Positions 15,467 to 24,318 of a DNA stretch of 64,000 nt are shown here, piece by piece. The notes under the pieces were generated by a model. That model did no database searches. It saw only the letters and a program-made list of their open reading frames with translations, and was not told the origin of the DNA. Source of the stretch: Aquimarina sp. Aq78. GTDB lineage: Bacteria; Bacteroidota; Bacteroidia; Flavobacteriales; Flavobacteriaceae. Made by a program: the position numbers and the translations under genes. Each line of letters opens with the position of its first letter. The stretch's first letter is position 1. Location of the stretch: positions 1 to 64,000 of the forward strand of contig NZ_OMKA01000031.1 in NCBI RefSeq assembly GCF_900299525.1. The letters run 5' to 3'.

Positions 15467-17195
15467 TTTTTGTTTTTTCGATATAAGTGTTAATTCTGTT
15501 TTCTAAAATTGAAAGCGTAACAGTACCCTGCTCAAGGACTATTTCATGAAATTCGCGAATGTCAAATTTACTTCCCAATGCAGTTTCAGCTTTTTTACGC
15601 AGTTCTCTAATTTTTAATTCACCAATTTTATATGACAAAGCCTGACCTGGCCATGAAATATATCGATCGGTTTCTGTATGTATTTCATGTAATGATAATG
15701 CTGTATTCGAAGACATAAAATCGATAACTTGTTCACGTGTCCATCCTTTGGCATGAATCCCTGTATCTACTACTAAGCGACATGCACGCCACATTTCATA
15801 GGTTAGTTTCCCAAATTGCTCATAAGGTGTAGTATACATCCCCATTTCCTCTGCCAGAAACTCAGAATATAATCCCCAGCCTTCTCCATATGCAGATAGA
15901 TATAAATCTTTTCTAAACTGTGGTATACTATCACCTAATTCGTTGTTTAAACTGCCTTGCAAATGATGCCCAGGTACAGCTTCATGTACAGTAAGCGATG
16001 GTAGTGTGTATAATGTTCTGCTAGGCAAATCATACGTGTTCACCCAATAATACCCCGGGTCTGTGCTATTAGCTTCTGTCCCTACGTATCGACCACTAGT
16101 GTATTTTGGAGCAATTGCATCTGGTACAGGGGCTACTCCATATGGTTTTCTGGGTAATGTCTTAAAAAAACGAGGCAGCTGTTCATCTGCTCGCTTAGCC
16201 ATATCTCGGGCAATCATAAGCAGTTCTTCAGGCGTTTTTGCATAGAATTGCTCATCGGTACGAAGGAATTTAAAAAAATCTGCAAAACTACCCTGGAAAT
16301 TAAGCTCTTTTATGATGATCTCCATTTGAGCTTTTATTCTGGCAACTTCTTTTAATCCGATATTATGAATCTCGTCTGCAGTATATGTAGTACTCGTGGT
16401 ATAAAAATTTATCTTGTTTTGGTAGTAAGCCTTGCCGTTTGGAGTTTGAGATACACCAATGGCTGTTCTTGTCTTAGGTAAATATTCGGTTTCAAAGAAT
16501 TTTTTTATTCTTTTAAACTGTGGAATAACCTTGTTTTTAATTATTTCTTTCGCGGCATTACGTACCGAATCCTTTTGAGTTTGAGTTAAAATCTCTGGTA
16601 AACTTTTAAAAGGAGAATAAAAATAACTGTTTTTAACACTATCAACGATATGGTCATTATATGTTGATTCATATCCTTTAAAAATGACTCTTGGTTGAGA
16701 AACTCCTTTTTCAAGACCTCCCCGTAAGTTTATAAAATGCTGATCTACAAATTCTGGGATTGCATTAAGTTTGTTCAGATATTTTTTGACCTGCTTGTAA
16801 TTGGCAAATGGCCTAACCATATAATTGAGATTACTATGAAATCCAGAGTCGGATAATAAAGGATTAAGATACCCCTCGAACTCATAAAAATCAACAGTTC
16901 TCTGCAAAGTAAATTTTAATAACTCAAGAGATATTTTATCAGTCTCCTTGAGTAGTGTAGCATCAATACCATTTAGTTCTTCTATCTTTTTTTGTGCAAA
17001 ATCAGCTTCTTTTTTGAAATACTCTTTGGTAAAGAGACCTAGAGGGTATACATCTTCATCATAACCTTTTCTTTCTTCAATTTCTGCAATAATTTGATGT
17101 AATGAAGCTGATGGGTCTTTCTCTTTCTCTTTTTGTTCATTACAACTAAAACAGAAAAGCAATATTAGAATTGCTATGATTTTAAAAAATTTCAT
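15459..17195 (-). CDS. DUF885-family lipoprotein, putative metallopeptidase
   Basis: The 578-residue protein has a lipoprotein signal (LLFCFSC, lipid Cys18) and the DUF885 fold. The zinc-site-like motif HEAVPGHHLQ is at 404-413, and YGEGWGLYSE at 436-445 supplies a further acidic ligand candidate. Family members include predicted carboxypeptidase- or dipeptidase-like enzymes; few are characterised. It is embedded in the hydroxyproline operon (41 bases after the aldehyde dehydrogenase, 8-base overlap with the epimerase). A role in releasing hydroxyproline from short peptides at the envelope is therefore plausible, but inferred from context only. Confidence 0.85.
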   Translation of the reverse strand: MKFFKIIAILILLFCFSCNEQKEKEKDPSASLHQIIAEIEERKGYDEDVYPLGLFTKEYFKKEADFAQKKIEELNGIDATLLKETDKISLELLKFTLQRTVDFYEFEGYLNPLLSDSGFHSNLNYMVRPFANYKQVKKYLNKLNAIPEFVDQHFINLRGGLEKGVSQPRVIFKGYESTYNDHIVDSVKNSYFYSPFKSLPEILTQTQKDSVRNAAKEIIKNKVIPQFKRIKKFFETEYLPKTRTAIGVSQTPNGKAYYQNKINFYTTSTTYTADEIHNIGLKEVARIKAQMEIIIKELNFQGSFADFFKFLRTDEQFYAKTPEELLMIARDMAKRADEQLPRFFKTLPRKPYGVAPVPDAIAPKYTSGRYVGTEANSTDPGYYWVNTYDLPSRTLYTLPSLTVHEAVPGHHLQGSLNNELGDSIPQFRKDLYLSAYGEGWGLYSEFLAEEMGMYTTPYEQFGKLTYEMWRACRLVVDTGIHAKGWTREQVIDFMSSNTALSLHEIHTETDRYISWPGQALSYKIGELKIRELRKKAETALGSKFDIREFHEIVLEQGTVTLSILENRINTYIEKTKNG

Positions 17196-17236
17196 TCTAA
17201 ACAGGTATTAATTTTTTTAGTATTGATTATAAAAAA

Positions 17237-18820
17237 TCAGATTTTAGAATCTGTATGCTTACCATCAACCAATCTTGAAATCCGTAAAGAGTTTTCATTC
17301 TTAAGTTCGTTTGGTAATAAATTATTTGGCCAACTTTGATAGCTAAATGGACGTACCCAACGTTTAATAGAATGAATACCAACTGCTGTAAATCTACTAT
17401 CTGTTGAGGCAGGATATGGACCACCATGTAACATAGAAGGGCATACTTCTACTCCTGTAGGAACACCATTAAAGATGATTCTTCCTACCCTGTTTTGTAA
17501 TGCATCAATAACTGTATTGTATTGTAGCGCTTCTTCGTTTTCTGCTATAATGGTTCCTGTAAGTTGTCCTTCTAAGGTATTGATTATAGTTTCTAATTGT
17601 TCAACATCTTTACATTGCACAACCATAGAGAATGGCCCAAATACTTCTTGATGTAAGGTTGTATTTTCTAAAAATGTTTTTCCTTCTACTGTGGTAACTG
17701 TTTGTCTTGCATAATTCACGGCAATATCACTATCAAGCTCTGCGGTGACAGATAATCCATTTTGTTGCAATGCATTTGTTTTGTTTCTTTCAAAATTTCC
17801 AATAATGTTGGGATGCAACATACATGAAGGTTCAATTTTTACAATTTCTTCAGAAAGTGCTGTTATAAAATTAGTTAAGGCTTCTCCTTTAATACCGATA
17901 AGCAAACCAGGGTTTGTACAAAACTGTCCGGCTCCTACTGTTATTGATTTTGCATAGGTTTTAGCTAAATCGACTCCTTTGGTAATTGTTGCTTCGGGTA
18001 ACAGGACTACAGGGTTTATACTTCCCATTTCTGCAAATACCGGAATTGGTTCTGGTCGTTTTGAAGCCAAATCAAATAGTGCTCTACCTCCTCTAATGCT
18101 TCCTGTAAAACCAACTGCTTTTACTGCAGGATGTTCTACTAATTGAACACCTACTTCAATTCCTGAACTATTAAGATTAGAGAATACTCCATTTGGCATC
18201 CCTGTTTTTATAGCAGCTTTGATAATTGCAGCAGATACTAATTCTCCAGTTCCTGCATGCATTGGGTGTGATTTTACAATCACAGGGCATCCTGCAGCAA
18301 ATGCGGCAGCAGTATCACCTCCAGCTGTAGAATAGGCTAAAGGAAAATTACTTGCTCCAAAAACAACAACAGGTCCTAAAGGAACCAGCATTTTACGAAT
18401 ATCTTGTTTAGGAATAGGGCTACGATCTAAATCGGCAGTATCTATAGAAGCTTCTACCCATGAACCCTCGGCTACCAGATCGGCAAAAGTCCTTAATTGC
18501 CCTATAGTTCTACCTCGTTCACCTTTTGCTCTTCCTTCTGGTAAACCAGTTTCTGACCTATATGTTTCTATTAGAAGATCGTCTAAAGCCAGAATCTCAT
18601 CAGCAATTGCATTTAGAAATTCTGCCTTTTTAGCACCAGAAACCTTTCTGAAAATTTCAAAAGCTTCTGAAGCTAATGATACGGATTTTTCGATTTCTTC
18701 TTCTGAAGCTTCAAAAAATGTATGTTCATTTTCAATATTTAGCTTAGGGTTAAAAGTTGTGTAGGTTTTATTTCCTATAGCCGAGAGCTGATTTCCTATA
18801 TAGTTTTTACCTGTTATCAT
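17237..18820 (-). CDS. 2-oxoglutarate semialdehyde (2,5-dioxovalerate) dehydrogenase
   Basis: From the ATG at 18820 the protein has 527 residues, the usual length of the KGSADH branch of aldehyde dehydrogenases, and starts MITGKNYIGNQ. Catalytic residues are visible: Asn158 in FGASNFP, Lys183 in VIVKSHP, Glu264 in FAEMGSINP and Cys301 in GAGQFCTNPG. It oxidises 2-oxoglutarate semialdehyde to 2-oxoglutarate, the last step of hydroxyproline degradation and also of some sugar-acid pathways. It lies between the deaminase and the DUF885 gene. An in-frame upstream start at 18853 would add 11 residues without family support. Confidence 0.9.
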   Translation of the reverse strand: MITGKNYIGNQLSAIGNKTYTTFNPKLNIENEHTFFEASEEEIEKSVSLASEAFEIFRKVSGAKKAEFLNAIADEILALDDLLIETYRSETGLPEGRAKGERGRTIGQLRTFADLVAEGSWVEASIDTADLDRSPIPKQDIRKMLVPLGPVVVFGASNFPLAYSTAGGDTAAAFAAGCPVIVKSHPMHAGTGELVSAAIIKAAIKTGMPNGVFSNLNSSGIEVGVQLVEHPAVKAVGFTGSIRGGRALFDLASKRPEPIPVFAEMGSINPVVLLPEATITKGVDLAKTYAKSITVGAGQFCTNPGLLIGIKGEALTNFITALSEEIVKIEPSCMLHPNIIGNFERNKTNALQQNGLSVTAELDSDIAVNYARQTVTTVEGKTFLENTTLHQEVFGPFSMVVQCKDVEQLETIINTLEGQLTGTIIAENEEALQYNTVIDALQNRVGRIIFNGVPTGVEVCPSMLHGGPYPASTDSRFTAVGIHSIKRWVRPFSYQSWPNNLLPNELKNENSLRISRLVDGKHTDSKI

Positions 18821-18909
18821 AATTCTAAATGATTTAATGTGAAAATAGATCAATTTCTAATGAAAGAATGATGCCATCTCTATTATTTTTGATTACATCA
18901 TTTTAGAGA

Positions 18910-19836
18910 TTAATCTATTAATTCAATGTTTTTGTATTCGGGTAATTGTGGCCTTGTTTTTAAACCAGTTTCAATAATTTCCAATACTTTTTTACGTTCA
19001 TCTCCAACAAGTGGTAACCTGGGAGGACGTACATGTTCTGTGCCGATTCCGGTAGCTACTTCTGCTAGTTTTATATTTTGCACTAATTTAGGGTTTATGT
19101 CTAACTCCAACAAGGGTAAAAACCAACGATAAATAGCAATAGCTTCTTTAATTCGACCTGCTTTTTGAAGTTCATAAATAGCTACAGTTTCTTCTGGGAA
19201 AGCATCTACTAATCCAGCAACCCAACCATCAGCACCCATTAGTAAACTTTCGAGAGCTAATGTGTCTACTCCACTCAGAATTTTTAACCTGTTGCCAAAG
19301 CGATTTTTAATTCGTGTTATATTAGAAATATCTCTTGTAGATTCTTTTACTGCCTGTATATTATCCAGTGCTAATAGCTCTTCGAACATATCCAAAGAGA
19401 CTTCTATCTTATAGTCGACAGGATTGTTGTAAATCATTATGGGTAGATCAGTACTTTTAGCTACCTCTTTAAAGTAAACTACAGTTTCTCGATCTCCTGC
19501 TTTATATCGCATTGGTGGGAGCATCATCAAACCACTAGCTCCATCTTCTTTTGCTTTTTTTGCAGCTTCAATAGCACCTTTTGTAGTTTGTTCTGCAATA
19601 TTAATAATAACTGGAACTTTGTTTTTAACGATATCAACTGTGGTTCTAACCAAAATTCTTTTTTCGTCATCACTCAATGTACTTGCCTCACCCAAAGTCC
19701 CGCCTAGTATAATTCCGTGTACTCCAGCTTCAAGTTGTGCATTGATATTAATTTCAAACATTTTTAAGTCTAGTGTATCCTCTTTGGTGAATTTTGTAGT
19801 CACTGCAGGCATTACACCTTTCCAATCTATTACCAT
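18910..19836 (-). CDS. DapA-family lyase, probable 1-pyrroline-4-hydroxy-2-carboxylate deaminase
   Basis: The 308-residue protein is a DHDPS/N-acetylneuraminate-lyase-type TIM barrel. The GGTLGEASTLSDDE substrate loop is at about 45-58, Tyr136 is in IMIYNNP, and the Schiff-base Lys164 is in IQAVKEST. In hydroxyproline operons this family deaminates 1-pyrroline-4-hydroxy-2-carboxylate to 2-oxoglutarate semialdehyde, which fits the neighbouring dehydrogenases. It is the first gene of the operon. ATG at 19836 is preferred over TTG at 19854, because a TATCTTTG promoter element lies at 19859-19852 and would overlap the longer reading. Confidence 0.87.
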   Translation of the reverse strand: MVIDWKGVMPAVTTKFTKEDTLDLKMFEININAQLEAGVHGIILGGTLGEASTLSDDEKRILVRTTVDIVKNKVPVIINIAEQTTKGAIEAAKKAKEDGASGLMMLPPMRYKAGDRETVVYFKEVAKSTDLPIMIYNNPVDYKIEVSLDMFEELLALDNIQAVKESTRDISNITRIKNRFGNRLKILSGVDTLALESLLMGADGWVAGLVDAFPEETVAIYELQKAGRIKEAIAIYRWFLPLLELDINPKLVQNIKLAEVATGIGTEHVRPPRLPLVGDERKKVLEIIETGLKTRPQLPEYKNIELID

Positions 19837-19851
19837 ATTTAAAATTTTATT

Positions 19852-19859
19852 CAAAGATA
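19852..19859 (-). promoter_or_regulatory. -7 element of the hydroxyproline operon
   Basis: TATCTTTG on the minus strand matches TAnnTTTG, 16 bases before the ATG of the first operon gene. No clear -33 TTG is seen, as expected for a promoter that depends on an activator such as the divergent AraC protein (inference). Confidence 0.4.
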
Positions 19860-19973
19860 TTATGAAACCGATGAAAGATACATTGAGAAATTATCTATAT
19901 GTGATACTATATTACCTTTTATTGTTAATATATGCATAATTATGATTAATATTGATTCATAGATGAATTAGAA

Positions 19974-20834
19974 ATGAAAGCATTACCTTTTAAAATACCA
20001 AAATCCTCGACTGACACTTTAATTGTACAGGAAGATAAGGAAGTTGTTTTTTATGATAAATTTCATCAACATGAGGAGATACAAATATCAATTATAATAT
20101 CGGGAGAAGGGAGTTTAATTGTTGGAGATACTATAACTGATTATAAGGCTAATGATATTTTGATTTTTGGAAGTAACGTTCCTCATGTATTAAAGAGTGC
20201 TTCTTCTGCAGTAAAGTCTTATATGATCTCACTTTTTTTTACCAAAGAGTCTTTTGGAAATCTATTTTTTAAACTTCCTGAGTTTAATGATTTGTCAGGA
20301 TTTTTTAGAAATTCGGTATATGGGATTAAAGTATTCTCTAAAAAGGAAAAATTAAAAAAACAATTTCTAAAAATTGTTGAGAAAAAAGAAAAACTAGATC
20401 GGTTTACCATTTTTTTGAAGATTTTAAAAATACTGAAAACATCAAAAACCGAAACCATATCATCTTTCATTTCAAAAAGGGCGTATACTGATAATGAAGG
20501 AAAGAGAATGGCTAAAGTTTTTCAGGTGGTGATGAATGAGTTTAATAGAGATTTTTCTCTAAAAGAAGTTGCTGATTTGGCTAATATGACACCAAATGCT
20601 TTTTGTCGATATTTTAAGCAACGAACCAATAAAACGTTCTTTCAGTTTTTGATCGAGGTACGAATTGAGAATGCCTGTAGATTAATATCCAGAGAATCGG
20701 ACATCACCATTTCTGAAGTTTCTTATCGTAGTGGTTTCAAAAACCTCTCTAACTTCAATAGAAAATTTAAGGAGATTAAAGGAATGACTCCTTCAGATTA
20801 TAAAAAAAGATTACATGAGCCAAGTTTTGGTTAA
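19974..20834 (+). CDS. AraC-family regulator of the hydroxyproline operon
   Basis: The 286-residue protein has a cupin-like sensing domain (about 20-95, with FHQHEEIQISIIISGEG) and a C-terminal double HTH (about 178-282; FSLKEVADLANMTPNAFCRY and ISEVSYRSGFKNLSNFNRKF, ending GMTPSDYKKR). It is divergent from the operon across a 137-base gap, the usual place for its dedicated regulator. The inducer is presumably hydroxyproline or a pathway intermediate (inference). Its 3' end overlaps the convergent PhyH-like gene by four bases. Confidence 0.85.
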   Translation: MKALPFKIPKSSTDTLIVQEDKEVVFYDKFHQHEEIQISIIISGEGSLIVGDTITDYKANDILIFGSNVPHVLKSASSAVKSYMISLFFTKESFGNLFFKLPEFNDLSGFFRNSVYGIKVFSKKEKLKKQFLKIVEKKEKLDRFTIFLKILKILKTSKTETISSFISKRAYTDNEGKRMAKVFQVVMNEFNRDFSLKEVADLANMTPNAFCRYFKQRTNKTFFQFLIEVRIENACRLISRESDITISEVSYRSGFKNLSNFNRKFKEIKGMTPSDYKKRLHEPSFG

Positions 20835-22057
20835 TCATGACTTCTTTTAGGATAGGGATATTCTGCTATACTATTATTGGTCTTTGGATGTTTAGGATTA
20901 CCACACACGGGAATAGAAGATTCTTTATGTACATTATATGGGATACCACCACTTTTGGTTGGTAATACAGAAATTGACTCATGTTTGAATATATGAACAT
21001 CTGATCGGGTATATCTTCCTGCCAAAGCCAAACGCACACGATCATCAGAAGTATTTGCATAAGATGCATGAGTGTTTAAAGAAGTAAAAATGATTGCTTC
21101 GCCTGCTTTCATTTCCAGATCTCTAATGATGACATTTTCAAAAAGAGAGGGCACCTTTTTTTTTATCTTTTCGAAAACTAATTGTGCTTTTTTGAAATTG
21201 CCTGTAGTATACCAAATGGTTTTTAAGGTTTTGGTAATTTCTGAGTAGGGCAGGGACATTAAATAACCAGATAAATCATCCTGAATATTAGTTACAATTC
21301 TTTCAAAACGGCCATCACGAAAAGAGCCTTCTATCATGCGTAAGCATCCTGTCTCTTTATTGGTATCTCTTAGAGCAATCCATACAGATAATTGTGCAAT
21401 AGCTGGATGTGTAAGACGAGTGGGTTCTAATTTTGGCTTTTCATCAGATTCTCGAAAAGTACCAGTTTGATGCCAAAATGTACCTTCCTGTCCTGGTTTT
21501 TTTTCAAAAAACTGGGATCTCCAACATAATAAATCATCACCTAAAATACTTTGAAGAGGCTGTGATAATTTGGGATGTTTTAATACATCCCAAAGCCTTC
21601 TGTATTTTGATCCCTGAAAAAAACCTAGATAATTTATAGAGTAATCACCAGATGCTTTTAGCGAATTCAAAATATCTTTACCAAATATAGTAGTTTTATG
21701 AAAGTGTTTTTTAAATAGGTCATCACTTTCATTTGCAAGGTTTTCGGCTTCAATAGTGTCTAATACACGAAATGGCCCATGAATACCACTGTTTATAAAT
21801 TCATCTATTTCTGGTTGCGTAAGATAATGTTGTCCAAATTCTTTTTTTCTTTTACGTCCTAATATATCGAATTCACCTAAATCCTCATCAATATTTGCAA
21901 GTAAATTAAAGTTTTTACCAAATAAGAATCTGATAGGTTTAATGATACATTTGAATATGGTAATTAAAATAGCAGCAGTATGTATTTTTAATTTCTGTAA
22001 CAAATTTAATTTTGTCTTTGTCCAGTAATCATCCAGGCTTTCATAGCCGTCCATCAT
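20831..22057 (-). CDS. phytanoyl-CoA dioxygenase (PhyH)-family protein with altered iron motif
   Basis: The protein has 408 residues from the ATG at 22057; a start at 22135 would overlap the upstream DUF3995 gene by 49 bases and is less likely. The double-stranded beta-helix core of PhyH oxygenases is recognisable: FWHQTGTF (His196), HPAIAQLSVWIAL, ETGCLRMIEGS, GEAIIFTSLNTHASYANTS (His330) and DDRVRLALAGRY with a 2-oxoglutarate-type Arg about ten residues later. The usual HxD iron motif reads His-Gln-Thr, so the acidic ligand is missing. Such a change occurs in iron/2-oxoglutarate halogenases (there Ala or Gly) and in inactive homologues. Substrate unknown. The N-terminal 80 residues include a hydrophobic stretch. 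Confidence 0.75.
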   Translation of the reverse strand: MMDGYESLDDYWTKTKLNLLQKLKIHTAAILITIFKCIIKPIRFLFGKNFNLLANIDEDLGEFDILGRKRKKEFGQHYLTQPEIDEFINSGIHGPFRVLDTIEAENLANESDDLFKKHFHKTTIFGKDILNSLKASGDYSINYLGFFQGSKYRRLWDVLKHPKLSQPLQSILGDDLLCWRSQFFEKKPGQEGTFWHQTGTFRESDEKPKLEPTRLTHPAIAQLSVWIALRDTNKETGCLRMIEGSFRDGRFERIVTNIQDDLSGYLMSLPYSEITKTLKTIWYTTGNFKKAQLVFEKIKKKVPSLFENVIIRDLEMKAGEAIIFTSLNTHASYANTSDDRVRLALAGRYTRSDVHIFKHESISVLPTKSGGIPYNVHKESSIPVCGNPKHPKTNNSIAEYPYPKRSHD

Positions 22058-22086
22058 TAAATTATCTTTTGTGTTCACTTGTTTTA

Positions 22087-22506
22087 TTACTTTGTTATGG
22101 CTATTATCAATCCGATTGATCCCATAATTAGACACAACGGAGAAAAAAAGATAGTGTCTAATCTACCAAATTTTGTTTGTTTTATTCGTTTAAAAAAACC
22201 AACATATTTAAAGTCCCCCAAAGCTCTGAGTATAAAAATAGAAGGGATAATCCATTTTACATATTTCAGGAGCCATTTAGGCAACTCATAAGCTATAAGA
22301 CCAGATTCGAGTACATAAAAAAAACCAAAAACAGTTAGTCCAAGTGCTACTATAGCACTATCAATTTTTTTGGGATTCAATACACGTTCACCACTTTCCT
22401 TAGTTGGTAATGAGGCTTCAAATCCAAATGTTCCTCCGACAACCCAATTAAAATGAATAATCCCAAGGATAAAAAAGATAAGACTTAGTAGAATAGGTAA
22501 TATCAT
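22087..22506 (-). CDS. DUF3995 domain membrane protein
   Basis: The 139-residue protein has four membrane segments (about 1-20, 50-70, 82-98, 118-137), with WVVGG near the end of the first and a middle loop carrying NPKKIDSAIVALGL, matching DUF3995. No function is established for the family. A TATCTTTG-type -7 element lies 44-51 bases upstream on the same strand (22557-22550). It is followed after 29 bases by the PhyH-like gene, so the two may be co-transcribed. Confidence 0.8.
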   Translation of the reverse strand: MILPILLSLIFFILGIIHFNWVVGGTFGFEASLPTKESGERVLNPKKIDSAIVALGLTVFGFFYVLESGLIAYELPKWLLKYVKWIIPSIFILRALGDFKYVGFFKRIKQTKFGRLDTIFFSPLCLIMGSIGLIIAITK

Positions 22507-22573
22507 TGGTATTGATTAATTATATTAACTAGAGGAGACGGTATATATTCAAAGATATAACTCATGTTTGAGA

Positions 22574-23062
22574 CTAAAAAATAATAGGTATTTCAAAACT
22601 TATTGATTCCCCTGCTTCATCACCGTCTCCTTCTCCAGGATCGTTGTGAACTATAAGTTTACCGGTTTTTATATTTTTTGAATCAAATGTTAAGGTGGTC
22701 GAAAACATTACAGGGCCACTTTTCATCCAATCACCATCAGCGCTTAATATACCTTTTGCCAATTCATTTCCTTTGTCGTCAATTAGCTCGATCCATCCAA
22801 GCTCCCCTTCATTGGCATACCAAACCCCTTCAGAATTCACTTTTATTTTGATGGGTGAATTTATTCGATCATTTGGCTTTATGTTTAGTGTTGGGTATTT
22901 AGGTTGTTTTGGTTCCTCTTCTGTTAGTGTAGTATTTTCTTTATCTATTTGTTGAGGTGTAGGGGTTTTATTTTCCTGAGGGGTCGAATTGTTTTTACAA
23001 GAATGCAGAGAAATATGAGCGATACAGATTAGTACTATATAGTTTAAGTTTAAGTTTTTCAT
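22574..23062 (-). CDS. lipoprotein with Gmad2-like Ig domain
   Basis: The 162-residue protein has a lipoprotein signal (ISLHSCKN, lipid Cys at about 22), a Pro/Glu-rich linker (to about 55), and an immunoglobulin-like domain resembling Gmad2: INSPIKIKVNSEGVWYANEG, ELIDDKGNELAKG, ADGDWMKSGPVMFSTTLTF and a C-terminal beta strand ISFEIPIIF. Gmad2 domains occur in spore-germination and other envelope proteins; their ligand is not known. It stands alone between the DUF3995 gene and a 239-base gap. Confidence 0.7.
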   Translation of the reverse strand: MKNLNLNYIVLICIAHISLHSCKNNSTPQENKTPTPQQIDKENTTLTEEEPKQPKYPTLNIKPNDRINSPIKIKVNSEGVWYANEGELGWIELIDDKGNELAKGILSADGDWMKSGPVMFSTTLTFDSKNIKTGKLIVHNDPGEGDGDEAGESISFEIPIIF

Positions 23063-23301
23063 ATCATTATTTATTTACTATGATGTTTTGACTATAAAAG
23101 CATTACTACCTTAGTGCCGGTATTTCTTAGTTATACAATTGTATGAAAATTTAATTGAACTATAGACTCGAGTGATATATAAAATTTCTGAAAAGGAGGG
23201 TAGGTTAAATCATTACTGCCAAAAAGGATAGAATTAATGATAATTTATCATTACCGTTGCTTAATTTCTTTAATTGGTTTTTATTAAAATTTGACTTTAA
23301 C

Positions 23302-23799
23302 TCAAGGTGTAGTTGACAAATCATAGCGATTTTCTATCAAAGGTTTCTCAAAAGCAATTGATTTTTTTGACTCTGTTAATTTAAATCCATGCTTTGTATA
23401 AAGCGAAGCAGCAGCGGATAATTCATGAGTTGTCCATAGATAGGCAGATTGATATCCTTTTTTATAAAAGAAATCCATAAAAAGGGACATTAATTTTTTT
23501 CCAAGTCCTAACCCTCGATATGCTGGTTCGAGGTAGAAATATCGAAGTTGGGCGGTTTTATTCTCTCTGTGCATCAATAAAACAAAACCAACAATCTTGT
23601 CATTATGCTCACATATCCAGGCTCTATCTATTTCGGGATTGTAATTTTTATAAAATTCATGCATTCCCTCCCCCACATAGGTTTCGAATGCTACTCCATA
23701 GTTATATTCTTCACCATATAGTTTGCCATGACGATGAATGATATACCCCAAGTCACCGGGTTTGATAGTTGTTCTGATAGAAATGTCATTAATCTGCAT
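23302..23799 (-). CDS. GNAT-family N-acetyltransferase
   Basis: The 165-residue protein has the GNAT core: FVLLMHRENKTAQLRYFYLEP, then the acetyl-CoA loop RGLGLGKKLMSLFMDFF and a C-terminal YTKHGFKLTESK. It overlaps the upstream MarR gene by 11 bases. In many bacteria these two domains are fused as a MarR-GNAT protein; here they are separate, coupled genes. The acetylated substrate is unknown. Confidence 0.85.
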   Translation of the reverse strand: MQINDISIRTTIKPGDLGYIIHRHGKLYGEEYNYGVAFETYVGEGMHEFYKNYNPEIDRAWICEHNDKIVGFVLLMHRENKTAQLRYFYLEPAYRGLGLGKKLMSLFMDFFYKKGYQSAYLWTTHELSAAASLYTKHGFKLTESKKSIAFEKPLIENRYDLSTTP

Positions 23800-24232
23800 T
23801 TTGATTTCCTTTTTTGGTTAATAAAATTTCTATTTTTTTATATAATAGAATTAATTCTTCTTGCTCTCCTTTGTTAAGATGTTGAATTATCTCAGAAATA
23901 GCATCTGATGAGCGCTGGTTAAGGTTTAAAAATATTTTTTCACCATTTTCTGTGAGCTTTAGGTATGATATTCTATGATCGTCTTGTGATTTTATTTTAT
24001 TGACGATATTTAGGGTAACCAACTTTTTTATCAAGCGACTTAAGTAACCTTCATCAACCTGAATAATCTCTTTTATTTGTCGAGCTGTAATTTTAGGATT
24101 ATGATAGATCTCGTACATAACCCGAACTTCTGAAAGTGAATATCGACTTTCTAATATGTGATTATTGACTACCCCGATGATTCTAGTATAAAAGCGATTA
24201 AACCCACGGATTTTGTTAACTATGTTTTCCAT
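23789..24232 (-). CDS. MarR-family transcriptional regulator
   Basis: The 147-residue protein has the MarR winged-helix fold: YSLSEVRVMYEIYHNPKITA, recognition helix EGYLSRLIKKLVTLNIV and wing SQDDHRISYLKLTENG, with flanking dimerisation helices. It is followed by the GNAT gene with an 11-base overlap. A near-ideal MarR-type operator lies 9 bases upstream of the ATG (24242-24276), which suggests autorepression. Confidence 0.9.
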   Translation of the reverse strand: MENIVNKIRGFNRFYTRIIGVVNNHILESRYSLSEVRVMYEIYHNPKITARQIKEIIQVDEGYLSRLIKKLVTLNIVNKIKSQDDHRISYLKLTENGEKIFLNLNQRSSDAISEIIQHLNKGEQEELILLYKKIEILLTKKGNQNAD

Positions 24233-24241
24233 AGTATAAAT

Positions 24242-24276
24242 ATAATAAATACTTGCCTATAGCAAGTATTTATTAT
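24242..24276. promoter_or_regulatory. MarR-type operator palindrome
   Basis: Perfect 15-base arms ATAATAAATACTTGC (24242-24256) and GCAAGTATTTATTAT (24262-24276) around CTATA. The core TACTTGCC..GCAAGTA resembles the E. coli mar operator sites. It lies just upstream of the marR start codon and could also stop transcripts from the cupin gene. Confidence 0.7.
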
Positions 24277-24318
24277 AAAATATTTTAAACTAATGAGTTT
24301 GCATTTACAATAGATTTT

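Noticed and set aside
20831-22135. Longer start (22135) of the PhyH-like gene
   Set aside because: It would overlap the upstream DUF3995 gene by 49 bases on the same strand; the ATG at 22057 gives a normal short gap.
23236-23252. AATGATAA-T-TTATCATT palindrome between the lipoprotein and GNAT genes
   Set aside because: Purely AT, short, not near a start codon and without a promoter box; easily found by chance in this AT-rich DNA.
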